This document shows positions 32,908 to 45,587 of a stretch of DNA of 64,000 bases, piece by piece. The position numbers and the translations under genes were made by a program. Source of the stretch: Cephalopachus bancanus (taxonomy: Eukaryota > Chordata > Mammalia > Primates > Tarsiidae); contig JAPVLO010000138.1 in assembly GCA_027257055.1 (NCBI GenBank), forward strand, positions 6,572,001-6,636,000, read 5' to 3'. The notes under the pieces are model-generated. The model saw only the letters and a list, made by a program, of their open reading frames with translations, did not search any database and was not told where the DNA came from. The number at the start of each line of letters is the position of its first letter. The first letter of the stretch is position 1.

Positions 32908-35239
32908 TTCACACAAAAATGCAAGCTTGCATCCCAATACCCAGGGATTGATAGAAAGGCCTTGGGCAATTGGATCAAAGAAAAACCAAATGCTTCCATG
33001 CTACGACGAGCAAAAGTGCAGCATTTGCCTTACTATCTAGTTCCAAAACACTTATGAGTTCATTTATCTGACTGAGCTTAAACAGCATACGAAATACTAG
33101 TTACAGGAGATTCTGAGGAATTAAATTTGTAGTCTTCAGCTTATGTGGTATAGTAAAAGGAGAGATGCATATTAGATATTGAGTCAATGTATTCTTCACA
33201 AGTGGATTATTCTATTGCATTACTCAGTTCTTATTTGATGCATAATGGTTATGTCCTTCCAAATATATAATAACTTGACAAAAGGCTAATTAGGATGGTA
33301 TTACATTATAGAAAGGAAACAAGATACTAAATTAAAGAGGATTTAATTCTAGATTTTTTGTTTGTTTATTCAAGGACATAGTCACTTAGCTTCCTTAGGT
33401 GACATTTGATTGGAGAAGGTGTTTTTAGGCAATATATTGGCCTTCTCCTGATAGTCTATGATTCCACGATTGATTGAATTACATTCTGTTCAAATAGACA
33501 GCCCACCTGCTTGATGAGAGAAAATTGTGTTTGAGTTTTAAATACTAACTTGTGTTTCACTTCAAATAGACTAGAGGAGAGATTTGGTAGTCACACGACA
33601 CTGACATTTTCTTTTTGTCTGAAGAGTGGCTGAATAGACATACTTTTATTCTTTTTAGTGATAGGTACCAACTTAAAGTACCTTGTCTAACTGCTATTTG
33701 AATGACTTTAACACGTTACATGGAACACTCACAGTAAAAAACTGTGTCCCTAAATCCAATTCTACATGACTTAGAGAGGGTCAATATCATTCTGACTTTT
33801 CCCCAATACACAATAACACTCTCTTGACTTGCTTTCTCACAGTATGCTCTTAGCCATTGATCCTCCACTTAGAATGATGGATCGTCCCTATCTTTTGCTA
33901 TCACTGGCAGCCAGTGCTTAAGCAGATGGGACTCCAATCACTCCCTGTGGATGGTCTCCCTAAATAACTACCTGTCGGCTGAGTGTAACTAGATTTGGAG
34001 ACTGATGCCTATATTATTGCACAATAAGTTTGGCTTGCCTCTACAGTGATTCTAAGAATAAACTTGGCAATACTAAGAATCCACATTTAAAGTGGCAGTC
34101 TAGTATGCATCATTTCTAATTTCATTTGGAATGGTGTAATTGGGATTTTTTCCCCTGTATCAGACCTTGATTAATTTCACTGTCAGATCCTCTAAGGAGC
34201 GAAGATGGAATTCTCTACTAAAGATCATAATTTCTTCCTTAAATCCATAGAAAACAGCAAAACGTGTCGGCAAATGATGTTTAAAATCTTCATGAAAATC
34301 TTACAAAACTACTCACAAATTTGTAGATTCTTGTCAATATTCTCATCATGTGCATGTGCCAACTTCCCTTTTTCTTTAACTTTTTTTTCTCACTTCTCTC
34401 TTTGAAGCTCTTAGTGATTGAAGATATTTAACAAGTCTCTTATTGACTCCAAATGAGTTCAGGTATCTTGGCTCATCAGATAATATTACAGGGGATAAGA
34501 GAAATTTGCAAATTAGGTAACTAAAAACTGAAACCTTCAAAGAATCTTGCGGATAGGACTTCACACAGGAGATTACTAAATGCTCCAATTTCTAAGGAAT
34601 ATTATTCACGATCCATTAAAACCCCCTTTGCAAAGGTTTAAGATATAATACTAAAATGACGTGCACTTCTCATGAAAATCAGGGTTCAGCAATGACTTAT
34701 TAAAATAAAGCAAGACCAAAAAAATTAATTTATTTTTGGATAGTATTTTAAGACTAGTATTTCATATAAATAAATTCAGAAGACATATTTAATTCTGATT
34801 CCAAGTAAAGTATTTGGCAAATTGTCAGTTGGATTTATTTTAGTAGCCAGGAGTAATATATTTAAGTCAAAATGAGTTAAGTAGGTAGAATACGCAATTA
34901 ACTCTCCTAATAAAAATTCCATCAGTAGGGTTGTTTTATCTTTCTGCTTCTCCATACACAGTTGCCATATATCTAGACATTCATATAGACAGGACCCTAT
35001 CCAGCCAAAGAAGACTGGTATTTCTCTTGTCCATCTCTCTTTTGAAGAAAGAGACATCATTTCCAGGGTTTGTTATTCTAATTCTATCTCATGATTCACA
35101 GGTCAGAAAAAGAGTCAAATATCCATACCCCAAGTCAAAGAGTTCACAGATTGCCAAGTACTTTGTAAACTTTTAAAGTGGGAGATACACATTATCAGAA
35201 ATCTAAAAAAGAAAAAGCAGAAGGAAATGACTGACAGTT
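32908..35239. other. 2.3-kb unique AT-rich stretch
   Basis: No gene or named repeat. Confidence 0.5.
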
Positions 35240-35765
35240 AATTGCACTAGTTTTCTTTTGCCAATATAACATATTACCACAGACTTAGTGGTTTAAACCA
35301 ATAAAAATGCATCATTTTACTGTTCTGGAAGTCATACATTTGACAGGTATCTCAGTGAGCTAAAGTTGAGGTGTCCACCTCACTACATGTATTTCTGCAG
35401 ATGCTAGAGAAAAATCTACTATCTTGCTTTTCCTGTTTCTAGGGGTTGCCCACATTCCTTGGATTGTGAAGCCTTTGCATCTTCCAAGTCAGCAATAGCC
35501 AATTAAGTTTTTTACATATCATATCACTTTGGTACTGACTTCTTTTTCCTCCCTCTTCTATTTTAAGGACTTTTATAATTACATCAGACCCACCCAGATA
35601 GTACAAGATAATCTGACTGTCTCAAGATTGATGGATCCCATCTGCAACCTTAATTCTATGCCTAGCATAACAATGCACAAGTTCTGGTGATTAGAATGGC
35701 AGACCATTATTCTGTCTTACAGAGCAAGCCACCAATATTTTACATCAGAGTTTCATAATATTGTG
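35240..35765 (-). mobile_element. MLT1-like LTR, minus strand
   Basis: Read in reverse it ends in ATTGGTTTAAACCACTAAG...GTAATATGTTATATTGGC, the usual MaLR 3' terminus. ATCAGACCCACCCAGATAG near 35583-35601 and GGTGATTAGAATGG near 35686-35699 fit the same kind of element. It is old, and the left boundary is approximate. Confidence 0.55.
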
Positions 35766-35794
35766 AGGGGCACAGTGGTAGTAAATTTAGGGAA

Positions 35795-35870
35795 TTTACA
35801 ATTACTGATCACCTACCATGTGCCACTTTATGATTTCTGGTTACTTCATTAAATTTTCTAAAACTGACTT
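35795..35870 (+). mobile_element. Possible MIR-type fragment
   Basis: ATTACTGATCACCTACCATGTGCCACTTTATG is a diverged form of the common 'TTTATTGAGCACCTACTATGTGCCAGGCAC' SINE/LINE motif. Too short for a firm family call. Confidence 0.35.
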
Positions 35871-35879
35871 ATTTATTCA

Positions 35880-36365
35880 TAGATTTACATAAGTGTATAT
35901 GTATGTATGTATGTATGCCTGAATACATTTCATTAGCACTCCAACTATATTTTTGGGAGATGCCTATCCAATCTTGGATTAAAGATTTAATTACAATCTT
36001 TCCTCATTAATACAATCCACAGAATTATTCTGTGTCCTAAAACAATGATCCCTACCTGGTATTCTATGGAGTCCTTCTCAAACATAGATGCCTGCCCAGT
36101 CAATCTTTAGTTGCCATCAATTTTATAATTTGTAGATCTTTCCACAAATTTTGAATTCTGTGACTTACACTGTTCTTCTAACTTGATGGAATCTGACTGT
36201 AGCTCTTATTTTAGCTTAAGGCATGGGTTATCTATGTTTATAAGTCACTTGTATTCCTAGTTCTGTTTTGCTGAGATTCTGTATCTGTCAAATTGTTATA
36301 TTCTTCCTGTCAGTTTTCATCTAACAGAGATGATTTGGGAACACACACTTATATACACGCACACG

Positions 36366-36416
<51 letters not shown>

Positions 36417-37179
36417 ACTTGTGGATGGAGGAGCAAGCACATGTCTATCCTTGTACCTCAATTAATAAATCTATTTTCAAAGGCTCTTCTTATGTTAATA
36501 AAGTTAAAATTGATATTAACGTGTAACTACAAATGATTATGACCTATTTTGTTTCTATTACAAATAATGATTAAAATTATTATTGTGAGCAGACATAAAT
36601 GAATTACATCCAGTACATGATTATAAATAACTGAACTCCAGATTATTATTACCAAAACAACCCTGAAAGGAAGTATAATAAGTAACTAAGTTTAGAGTTT
36701 TTAATGTTTTTCTTTTAGATTTCTTGAAATAGCCTCACTAATTTAGTACTACTTCCAGAGAGTTAAGCAGATTTTGAAGTAGAAATATTCCTTTTCAGTC
36801 ATTTTAGAATATCACCACAGATAAAAATAAATACAATTTAATACTTTTGTTGAACAAAGTTTAAAATGACAGTAAAAATCTTATATTCTTCTTTTGACAA
36901 AATTTTTTAACAAGACAAATGAGAAAACTTAAATTGATTCTCATTTTGAAGACATTACATTGAAATCTTGAAGCTCTTTTCAGCAATGCTTCAGGCCCTG
37001 TCAATTTCAATGCTAATTTTTAAAATTTCAAGGTAATTTTTTGCACTTAAAAACATACAAGGACAATTTGTTGTATTCCAGGTTTACACTTTTAAATTTA
37101 TTTGTTCAATAATTATTTGGCATCAATACAAATATCCTATTGGCCTAAAATTTTTTTTAAATATAATTCTCTAAAATAA
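35880..37179. other. Unique sequence around a CG/CA repeat
   Basis: Apart from the alternating repeat at 36355-36413, nothing is recognised. Confidence 0.5.
36355..36413. repeat. (CA)n with an internal (CG)5-6 block
   Basis: Alternating purine-pyrimidine throughout, with a GCGCGCGCGC block near 36364-36373 followed by more than 18 CA units. This is among the strongest Z-DNA-forming patterns in the window. Confidence 0.95.
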
Positions 37180-37817
37180 GACTGTCTAGGATGGCCATTA
37201 TCGATAACTCAAAAAACAACAGATGCTGGAGAGGATGCAGGGAAAAGGGAACACTTCTACACTGTTGGTGGGAGTGTAAACTAGTAAAACCTCTGTGGAA
37301 AACAGTGTGGCGAGTCCTACAAGATCTAAAAGTTGACCTTCCGTATGACCCCGCAATCCCCCTACTGGGAATATACCCAGAGGAATTCAAATCACTCTAT
37401 GAAAAAATGTTTATTGCAGCATTATTTATGATAGCAAAAACATGGAACCAACCATGCTGCCCAACAAAAGAGGACTGGATTTTTAAAAATGTGGCAAATA
37501 TGCATGTTGGAATATTACACCACCATAAACAAGGACAAAATTATGAAATTCACAGCAATTTAGATGGACTTAGAGTTTATAATACTGAGTGATCTATCAC
37601 TGAAACAGAGTACCACATGTTCTCACTCATAAGTGAACCTTGAACAACCATCAAGGGGTTAGCAGTAGTTGGACACTGACAGGGGAGGTGGGGGCGGGAT
37701 TGGCAGTAGTGGGAAACTGCCAGGGAAAGGGGGGCACACCTCATCAACTACGGTACCTAAATAATGAGCATTTGTATACCTAACCCTGAACTGTACATCT
37801 TCAAAATTAAAAATTAA
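37180..37817 (+). mobile_element. L1 3' end
   Basis: Begins in ORF2 at a sequence like ATGGCCATTATCGATAACTC. The frame then reads [21 protein letters not shown]...[15 protein letters not shown], the conserved C-terminal domain of L1 ORF2. The 3' UTR has GGCAGTAGTGGGAAACTGCC and ends near 37817 with AAAATTAAAAATTAA. Frames are broken near 37590. An Alu has inserted exactly in its A-rich tail. Confidence 0.88.
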
Positions 37818-38114
37818 GCCGGGCTCAGTGGCTCAGCCTGTAATCCCGCGCCTTTGGGAGGCTGAGGTGAGTGGATTGCCTGAGTCTGTGGGTTCGAGAT
37901 CCGCCTGGGCAGCGAGACTTCATGTCTACAACAAATCAAAAAATCAGCCGGGCGTGGTAGTGCATGCCTGTAATTCCGGCTACTCGGAAGGCTGAGGCGG
38001 CAGGATCGATGGAGCCCAGCAGGTCGAGGCTGCGGTGGCCGGGAGCGGCCCTGCACTCCAGTCCGGGCGACAGAGTGAGACTCCAACTCAAAAAAAAAAA
38101 AAAAAAAAAAAAAA
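37818..38114 (+). mobile_element. Young-form Alu in an L1 tail
   Basis: Full-length Alu with the five-base deletion (GGGCAGCGAGACT) and a pure A-tail of more than 20 bases. The duplication CAAAATTAAAAAT occurs at 37802-37814 and 38118-38130. It used the A-rich end of the preceding L1 as its target. Confidence 0.95.
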
Positions 38115-38323
38115 TTACAAAATTAAAAATAAAATGGGTTAAAATTGTAGAGAGAAATCCAAACTGTTTTTAATGAGCTTCTATATGCTCTATAAAGAAT
38201 TTATATGTCATGCTGACTCCAGCAGGATTATGGTGACGCTTAGGAGCACTTAAAGTCAGAAATGACCTCTCCTATCAACTAGCACTGGTGAATTTCATCT
38301 AGGTAATAGCACTCTTTTCTTAA

Positions 38324-39051
38324 AATTATGAAGATGTGGGGTACAAGTTAGGATTAGCTACTGAAGTAGGCTGCATGCAGTTGAAATTTGAGCCTCCAAC
38401 TATTCCTCACTTCTCTGTTTTAGGACCAGGTACCCTTTGTGTAACACTTCCCTCTCTCCTGCCCCTGCCTGCCATCCCCTCCAGCCGTGTCCAGTGACTG
38501 CTGATCTCTCCCTTGTGCTAATGTTATGAGTGAGAACATGCGGTATACAGTTCAGCTCTTTGTTTGGTCTCCAGCTCCATCAAATTTGCTGCAAAGTCCA
38601 TGATTCTTCTTTATGGCTGCATAATACTCCATCATGTATATGTACCACATTTTTCTTATCCATTCCACCTTCCTTGAGCAGTAGGATTGGTTCCATGCTT
38701 TTGCTACTGTGAATAGTGCAGCTACAAACATGTGCACAGGTATCTTTTTTTGTAGAATAATTTATGTTCCTCTGAGTGTATTGCTTGGAGAGGGATTGCT
38801 GCATCATATGGATAGGTCAATTTCTAGTTCTTTTAGGAATTGCCACACTACTTTCCATAGAGGTAGAACTAGTTTGCACTCCAGCCAACTAGCTTGTACT
38901 CTGCACCTGCACCAGCATCTGTTGTGTTCTGATTTATTAATGATAGCCATCCTTACTGGAGTTAGGTGTATCTCATTCTAGTTTTGATTTGCTTTTATCT
39001 GATGATTAGTGAGGCTAAGTATTTTTCACGTATCTGTTGGCTACTGGTAGC
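38324..39051 (-). mobile_element. L1 3' end, minus strand
   Basis: The reverse complement carries the ORF2 C-terminal region and an L1 3' UTR (ATTATGAAGATGTGGGGTACAAG at the tail side). The duplication AATAGCACTCTTTTCTTAA (38305-38323) and AATAGCACTCTTTTTTAA (39052-39069) defines the insertion. It is more diverged than the L1 at 59703 and all frames are broken. Confidence 0.92.
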
Positions 39052-39069
39052 AATAGCACTCTTTTTTAA

Positions 39070-40716
39070 GATTTCATGTAGAAATAGCATAAAAGTTAGC
39101 TACTGACTTATTATTCTTACATGTTTATTTTTTCCTGCAGTTTTAATTCCCTAATCTTTGTCACATAGGGTGATAAACTATGAGTTTTTTTCCTTTTATT
39201 ATCTTTGCACACATCTAACAAACATGATAAAAAGAGAATAGAAATTAAAACATAAATCATCCTAAATACATTTTATTTAGAAATCATGTAATTTCAAAAA
39301 GAAGTAATAAAAATATTCTTCAATTGATACTTTCAGAATGAAACAAAACAAAAAGGAAAAATATCTTTATATGTTAATGATTTTAAGAGCTCTTATATGT
39401 TAATTTTAAGGGATTATAACGGAAATTTACCAAGAAATGTTTTTCCAGTATGTAGTCTATAATCCATGGTCATCGTTATGTTCTTCAAAAAGAAAAAAGA
39501 CAGAAGATTGTAGAAAACACTACTCCTTTATTCTTGGCTAGAAATATTGTTATGGAAACATAATGATAATGAATCCTCTTCATTAAATTAGTGAAAACAT
39601 GAGTAAAGGAACACAACCCGTAATTTGCCTTTTTTGACTAAGTTAAACAATTTCATCTTTTGATTCTTACATATCTTCAAATGTTATTTAATTTAAACTC
39701 ACCATAGTCATCACTTTTCTATTGATCAGAAAATACTTATAACTATGGAGATAAGCAATCATAAAACAAAAACAAAACCGTCAATTTCTGGATTTCTGGT
39801 ATCCTGGAAAACATTTCCAATTAAAATAGTCTGTGGCATTGACCTCAACACTGATAATCATGCTTGATCAGAGCATTTTCCAATAGAAGTATAATCTGAG
39901 ACACATATGTAATTAAAAAAAATTAATTTTAATAGTATATTGTGTTAAACACAATATGTTAATTTTTTATCATAAGAAACAAAACATAAGATATTTTTAA
40001 AAATACTGTCTTTGTAATCCATTTTATATTTTATATGGGCAGTTTATTATAATTCAGATACGAAATTTTCATCAAGAATATTTTGAGTTATTTATATTTT
40101 ATAAATTTACATTTCAAAGTAACTTCACATATCCATGTTGTTCCAAAAATACTTGAATGTGTTTCAATAAGTTCATCAATATAAAAAATAATAATTTTAC
40201 TTAATATATGTATCCACATGGACACAATGTGTTCTTTTAAAAAAAGAAAAAACACTTTGAAACAAAAACATAGTAGCTTCAAAATTACCGGTCCCCAGCT
40301 TGTCAATCTACCATTTCTTATGTCAATTCAGTAATATTAACATCAAATTCAAATAGGTCTTTTATAAATTAAAAAAGCCTTTAAATATATTAACATCAAC
40401 AAAACACTTTTCAAAATTTTTTGAAAAATAGTTCTCCAGTAAATAATAAGAATGTCAGTCAAAAAGAGCACATTCTGCATATTTATCCTGTTAGAAAAAT
40501 GTTATTATCATAGATTTGTATTATAAATACTTTCTATTTCTGTGTACATTTTAGATAAATTTTAGTAACTACTACCTAGGTTACAAATATGTGTGCACCA
40601 CACCCCTTGGGACTTTACATTACTTCATTAATATACACTGTAATAATGGTGAAAACCATAAATCACCTTTTTTTGGGTGCCTAACTATTGAATATTGGAA
40701 AGTGATTCTCTCATTT
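39070..40716. other. 1.6-kb unique AT-rich stretch
   Basis: Nothing recognised except a small perfect hairpin near 39939-39960 (ATATTGTGT, three-base loop, ACACAATAT). Confidence 0.5.
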
Positions 40717-40729
40717 TAAGAACATCTTT

Positions 40730-40919
40730 TTTTTTTCATTATAAAGATGTGGGGTACAATTCAGGGTTAGGTATACACACGTTGATTACGGAGGTACCCT
40801 TGTGGATGAGGTATACCCCTCCCTCCCCTAGCAGTTTCCCTCAACTGCCAATCCCACCGCCCCTCCCCTGACAGTTTTCCACTACTGCCAATCTCTTTCT
40901 TATGGTATTATAATGGGAA
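40730..40919 (-). mobile_element. Short L1 3' end, minus strand
   Basis: Reversed L1 3' UTR (GATGTGGGGTACAATTCAGG, then two CTGCCAATC blocks), about 190 bases. The flanks TAAGAACATCTTT (40717-40729) and TAAGAAAATCTTT (40920-40932) form a 13-base duplication with one mismatch. Same 3' UTR type as 5974-6165. Confidence 0.85.
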
Positions 40920-41413
40920 TAAGAAAATCTTTAATTGGAGGTTCCCATACAGAAAATCTGTATAAAACTCTTCCTATCACTCAAAGCACAAACATTGGCA
41001 AAGGACACAGTATCATTACATTAATTGGCTATCTTGTTTTTCTTTCAAAATTTCCATATAACAGTGATGATTCACACATTTTCATACATATATTAAGTAA
41101 TTTTAACAACTAAACAATATTCATGACACTTCATTAAGCTTGCTTCAGGAAATGGAGCACAGATATTTTCAATGTGTTTCTAATAGTAGACCAAAGCAAG
41201 AAGAGAAACTGTCTCTTGTTTTAAAATTCCAATGAATCTAAAATTTTGTCTAACTTCATTGGAGTTGGAGCATTACCCACTGGGATACAAAGTAGTATTT
41301 TCATATCTAGCAGATACTCTTCTTTGACATATATTAGTGATATAATATATTTGCAACTTTGACTATAGCTGGTCAAAGTTACAAATTCCAATTTTGCTAA
41401 AAGTTAATTTAAC

Positions 41414-41710
41414 TTGGATGGGTCAGGTGGTTCAAGGCTGTAATCTCAGCACTTTGGGAGTTTGAGACGAGAGGTTTGCCTGATTCCAGGGACTCGAGAC
41501 AAGCCTGGGCAACTTGGTGAGACCTTGTCTGTACAATAAATAAAAAAAATTCAGCCGGGTGTGGTGGCACGGGCCTGTAGTTTCAGTTACTTGGAAGGCT
41601 GAGGCACAAGAATTATCTGAACCCAGCAGGTAGAGGCTGCAATAGCTGTGAGTGTTCCACACTGCACTACAGTCTGTGTGACAGAGTGAAACATAACCCC
41701 CCCAAAAAAA
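41414..41710 (+). mobile_element. Older Alu
   Basis: Dimeric Alu with substitutions throughout and the long CAACTTGGTGAGACC segment. A short possible duplication ATTTAAC lies at 41407-41413 and 41714-41720. Confidence 0.9.
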
Positions 41711-41997
41711 GTACATTTAACACATTTCTATGACACATTTAGTCTTAATTTCAGGCAACTAGTGTCATCTATTCCTTTTTTCGCTGTTTGAAGGAAACTC
41801 CCCATGAAAATTATTATGTGCTTGTTAAGAATGTCTCTTAATATTTTCTACTTTATTTTATTTAATTTTTTAACTCAATAAATAAAATGTTCCGTTATTT
41901 TGCTCTACAGCAGCAAAAAATTTACACTCCCCATTAATCATGAAATTTGCCAATTCTTTCTTCCAGTCTTTTTCTCTTTACTCTTCTGATTGTAGTA

Positions 41998-42494
41998 CAG
42001 GTTGAGTGTCTCTTACATGAAATGCTTGGGACCAGAAGTATTTTGGATTTTTTTTCTTCAGATTTTTGGAATATATGCAAATATATAATGAGATATCTTG
42101 ATGATGAGACCCAAGTCTAGACATAAAATTTATTTGTTTCATATATATATACCTTATACACATAACCTAAGGGTAATTTTGTACTATGTATGGTATTATA
42201 AAAATAGTTTTGTGCATGAAACAAAGTTTGTGTACATTGAACCATGATAAAACAAAAATGTCACTATCTCGGCCACCTATGTGGACAATTTGTGATTGCT
42301 TGACATCCAGATTATTCCTGACTTAATTTTTAGGTTACAGATAAGCAATCATTATCTTATACTCACACATACAAAGTATATGACATGTTATTAATATGAT
42401 GAAAATATAATGTGTTAGATGTGGAATTTTCCACTTCTTGCATCATATCGCACTCCCAAATTTCAGATTTTGGAGCATTCCAGACTAGCTTCTG
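41998..42494 (+). mobile_element. Tc1/mariner-type element, longer copy
   Basis: Begins CAGGTTGAGTGTC after TA (41996-41997), then GAAATGCTTGGGACCAGAAG. It contains TTTTGTGCATGAAACAAAGTTTGTGTACATTGAACC (42209-42244) and a GGCCACC...GTGGACAATTTGTG block. It ends with TTTCAGATTTTGGAGCATT... and TTCTG before TA (42495-42496). About 497 bases, no transposase frame. It is the longer relative of 25466-25677, in reverse orientation to it. Confidence 0.8.
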
Positions 42495-42609
42495 TATCCC
42501 TACTGAATTCTCTACCTGAAGCTTGTTTCAAATTTACAAATATGACTATACCTATTTACTTAAATGGGAAAAAAGTAATCTAGTTATATTATAAATAAAA
42601 TAATTATTG

Positions 42610-42845
42610 TAATAAATACTGGGAACACATGAACATACAGATGGAAAAAAACAGATACTGGGGACTTCTAGAGAAAGAAGGAAGGGGGAGGGACAAGGGT
42701 TGAAAAACTAGCTATTGGGTATCATGCCCGCTCTTTGAGTGATGGGTTCAATAGAAACCCAAACATCACCATCACACAATATGCCTATGTAACACCCCGT
42801 ATATGTACCCTTGAATCTAAAATAAAAATAAATACATAAATACAA
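42610..42845 (+). mobile_element. L1 3' UTR, old primate or mammalian L1
   Basis: GGGAACACATGAACATACAG, GGGGACTTCTAGAG, GACAAGGGTTGAAAAACTA and ATGCCTATGTAACA follow the L1MA/L1PB-type 3' UTR. The A-rich tail is TAAAATAAAAATAAAT. An AATAAATAC repeat flanks it loosely. Confidence 0.78.
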
Positions 42846-43099
42846 TCATTAGTACTTACAATTACACTATTAAAATTTAACAGTTTACAAAGTATTACAC
42901 TAATCTGTGCTATGTAAAAATATTCAAATAAGCACAGGACAATGTCAAATGATTGTATTGGAAAGATTCACTCAAACTGAAACAATACAATGACACCTAC
43001 TAGAACAGTGATGTGTTTATGTGTAATAGTAGAAGTGACACATATACCTGACACATACACTGCAAGGCATCTGAAAAACCTGACACAATGATATAATTA

Positions 43100-43310
43100 A
43101 AGTGAAACGTAACTATATTAAATAAAGTTGAGTTTAACAAAGCAACTATCTTGTACAACTTTGGCTTTTAGATGTAAATTAAATTGATAAAAATAAAGTA
43201 AAATTAAAAATGTATTTCATCAGTTGCACTGGCTACATTTCAAATGCTCATCATCAATTTGTGCCCGGCGACTACTGTGTTGGACAATACATCTTTAGAC
43301 TAATCCATGC
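43100..43310 (+). mobile_element. Probable hAT-type MER element
   Basis: TAAATTAAATTGATAAAAATAAAG, CAGTTGCACTGGCTACATTTCAAATGCTCA and GGCGACTACTGTGTTGGACAATACAT resemble a common mammalian hAT repeat ending in 'GTGGCTACCATATTGGACAGCGCAG'. The subfamily is not assigned, and the left end is approximate. Confidence 0.5.
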
Positions 43311-45246
43311 ACAGAAGTAAATTCACCAGATACTATTTTATGAATTAAATAAAATAAAGCTGATTGACAAGTTACATTATTCTACTCACTAGAGTGAGTT
43401 TTTAAATTCACTTTTTACTTTGTTTTATCCTATGTACTTTAATGTGCTTCTTGTCAAGAGATTTTCAGAACTTTATAGCATTATACATAACTTGAGTATC
43501 TTTGAAGATGGCTATGCAATGCAACTGCAATACAAATGCAATGCAAATACAAATACCAATTGAGCCCAATATCAGACATTCAAAATAATTGTCTTTGATT
43601 ATAAAACAAAGTTTTTAAATGTTTTTATAATCAAAATAAAACATTTTATGAAGACCTATGCACAATAATATTGGTTTATCATTTGAGAAAATCCAGTCAA
43701 ATGTAGATTTGGAGTTGATTTTGAAAATCCATCCAAATCTAGGTATGAGAGTTATATAAGATGATATCCTCAGACTAGCTAAAGAGATCATATTCACTTC
43801 TTTCTGAAATACAATACATTCCATAGAAAAGCAACTTTGAATGTTGAGAGATGAGTTAGTAGCTGGAAAATATAACCATACACGCTAAAGCCAGGTATCT
43901 TATTCCATGCAATCAACTCAATGCAGTCAGAATTATATGGTATAATTTTGAGAGCCTTCCAAAAGAATGATTTATCAATAAAGACTGAACATGTGGAAGT
44001 TCTTCTGTAATCTTTGTAGAAAGTTAGCATCAAAAAATATTGCATTCTAGTACAAACAATATATAACTCCCTTAATCATTTTATATAGACTGTGTGCTCT
44101 TAACACTGAACATCAGTTCAAATTTTGAAGCACAACCAGAGAAATTTAATAGAACAGTTAACTGCCCTCCCACTGCATTGCTTCTCTGTGTTTGTAGATT
44201 TTAAAGAGTAAAATGATAGCAGTGAGGCTGAGAGAAGTGTTCTGTTTGTTTGCCCAATTTTATGATAAAACCAATTCATAAAACTTATTTTCTGAGCTTA
44301 TAGAAGCCAAGTACTTTGAATAGCTGCAATAAGTAAAATCTTCTCCTGATAAATACTTGAACTGTAGCCTTCAACTTCATGTAGTTCATCTATTTTCACT
44401 TCTCATACAATGATTACCTGCTAAGAACATATTTAGGAAATGCACTGTACTCTTTTAGAAAAAATTTACACTATGGTGTATTTATTAAGAGTAAACATTT
44501 GACTAAAGAGTTTATATGCTATATTTCAGGGGGTAATTTTGCAAGTACAACACAGAATTTTCACTCTGACAAAGTATCGAAATTATTCCCCTACAGCTAT
44601 CCTGTAACTTCCATCCCTCTAATTCCACACTTCTTTCCACTCCTGGAATTTCAGTCTTTTCTTCATAAAACACATTAAAACATTTTTTTTTTGCCTGGAA
44701 AATTTGCAATACATGACTTTATGCTAGTGATAAGTTATAAATTTAAGGGTCTATGAAAAGCTCTGGATTTCAAAAAGTCTAAGTGAATATGAAGACCCTG
44801 CAGGACCACAGAGTCTCATACCTTCGTATAAAACAAACTTTTAAAAGAGAGTTTGAGTTTTATATGTCTCATAAATTGTGAATAGATGTTAACAAGAAAA
44901 TGATGTTATCAAAGTCTGCATTGGTGTAAAAGAGACAAAAACCTAGACCAGGATATGAAAGCACTATGAACTCTTGAATTTAAAAAAGCAAGGATGGCAC
45001 AAGCTAGATAAGCAACCCAGTTACAGAAAAGAGTAAGACAAAGCATGAATACAGGAACACTTACCAGCTACCCAGCTGTGTGAATGAAAAGCAAAATGTA
45101 TAAGGCTTCAGTTTTGCCATGAAAAAGAAGCAGTAAAATTAAAAACATACATAAAAAACTATAATTCTGTTGTGCAATTTGTTAATTTTAGTCACTTTCA
45201 GTACAACATTTAAAGAAGTATTTTTCTAAGTATAAAGTATATGCTA
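43311..45246. other. 1.9-kb unique AT-rich stretch
   Basis: Short open frames only, none with recognisable features. Confidence 0.5.
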
Positions 45247-45521
45247 TTCGGGCTCTGTGGCTCAGTCTGTAATCCCGCGCTTTGGGAGGCCGAGGTGAGT
45301 GGATTGCCTGAGCCCGCGGGTTCGAGACCCGCCTGGGCAACTTGGTGAGACTTAATCTTTACAATAAATCAAAAATTAGCCGGGCGTGGTAGCGCACTCC
45401 TGTAGTTCCAGCTACTTGGAAGGCTGAGGTGGAAGGATCGCCGGAGCCCAGCAGGTTGAGGCTGTGGTGGCCGGGGGTGGTCACTGCACTCCAGTCTGAG
45501 CAACAGAGTGAGACTCCAACT

Positions 45522-45553
<32 letters not shown>
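45247..45553 (+). mobile_element. Alu (intermediate form)
   Basis: Dimeric Alu retaining the CAACTTGGTGAGAC segment, with well-preserved CpG sites and a pure A-tail of about 32 bases. It runs into an AT repeat, which obscures the target duplication. Confidence 0.94.

Positions 45554-45555
<2 letters not shown>

Positions 45556-45581
<26 letters not shown>
45556..45581. repeat. (AT)n following an Alu tail
   Basis: About 26 bases of alternating AT directly after the poly-A, likely grown from the tail. Confidence 0.93.

Positions 45582-45587
<6 letters not shown>

Noticed and set aside
32589..32999. 136-codon minus-strand frame
   Set aside because: Almost all of it is the antisense of a young Alu (32608-32894); such frames recur at every Alu here (for example 644-1015, 14589-14882, 37814-38086).
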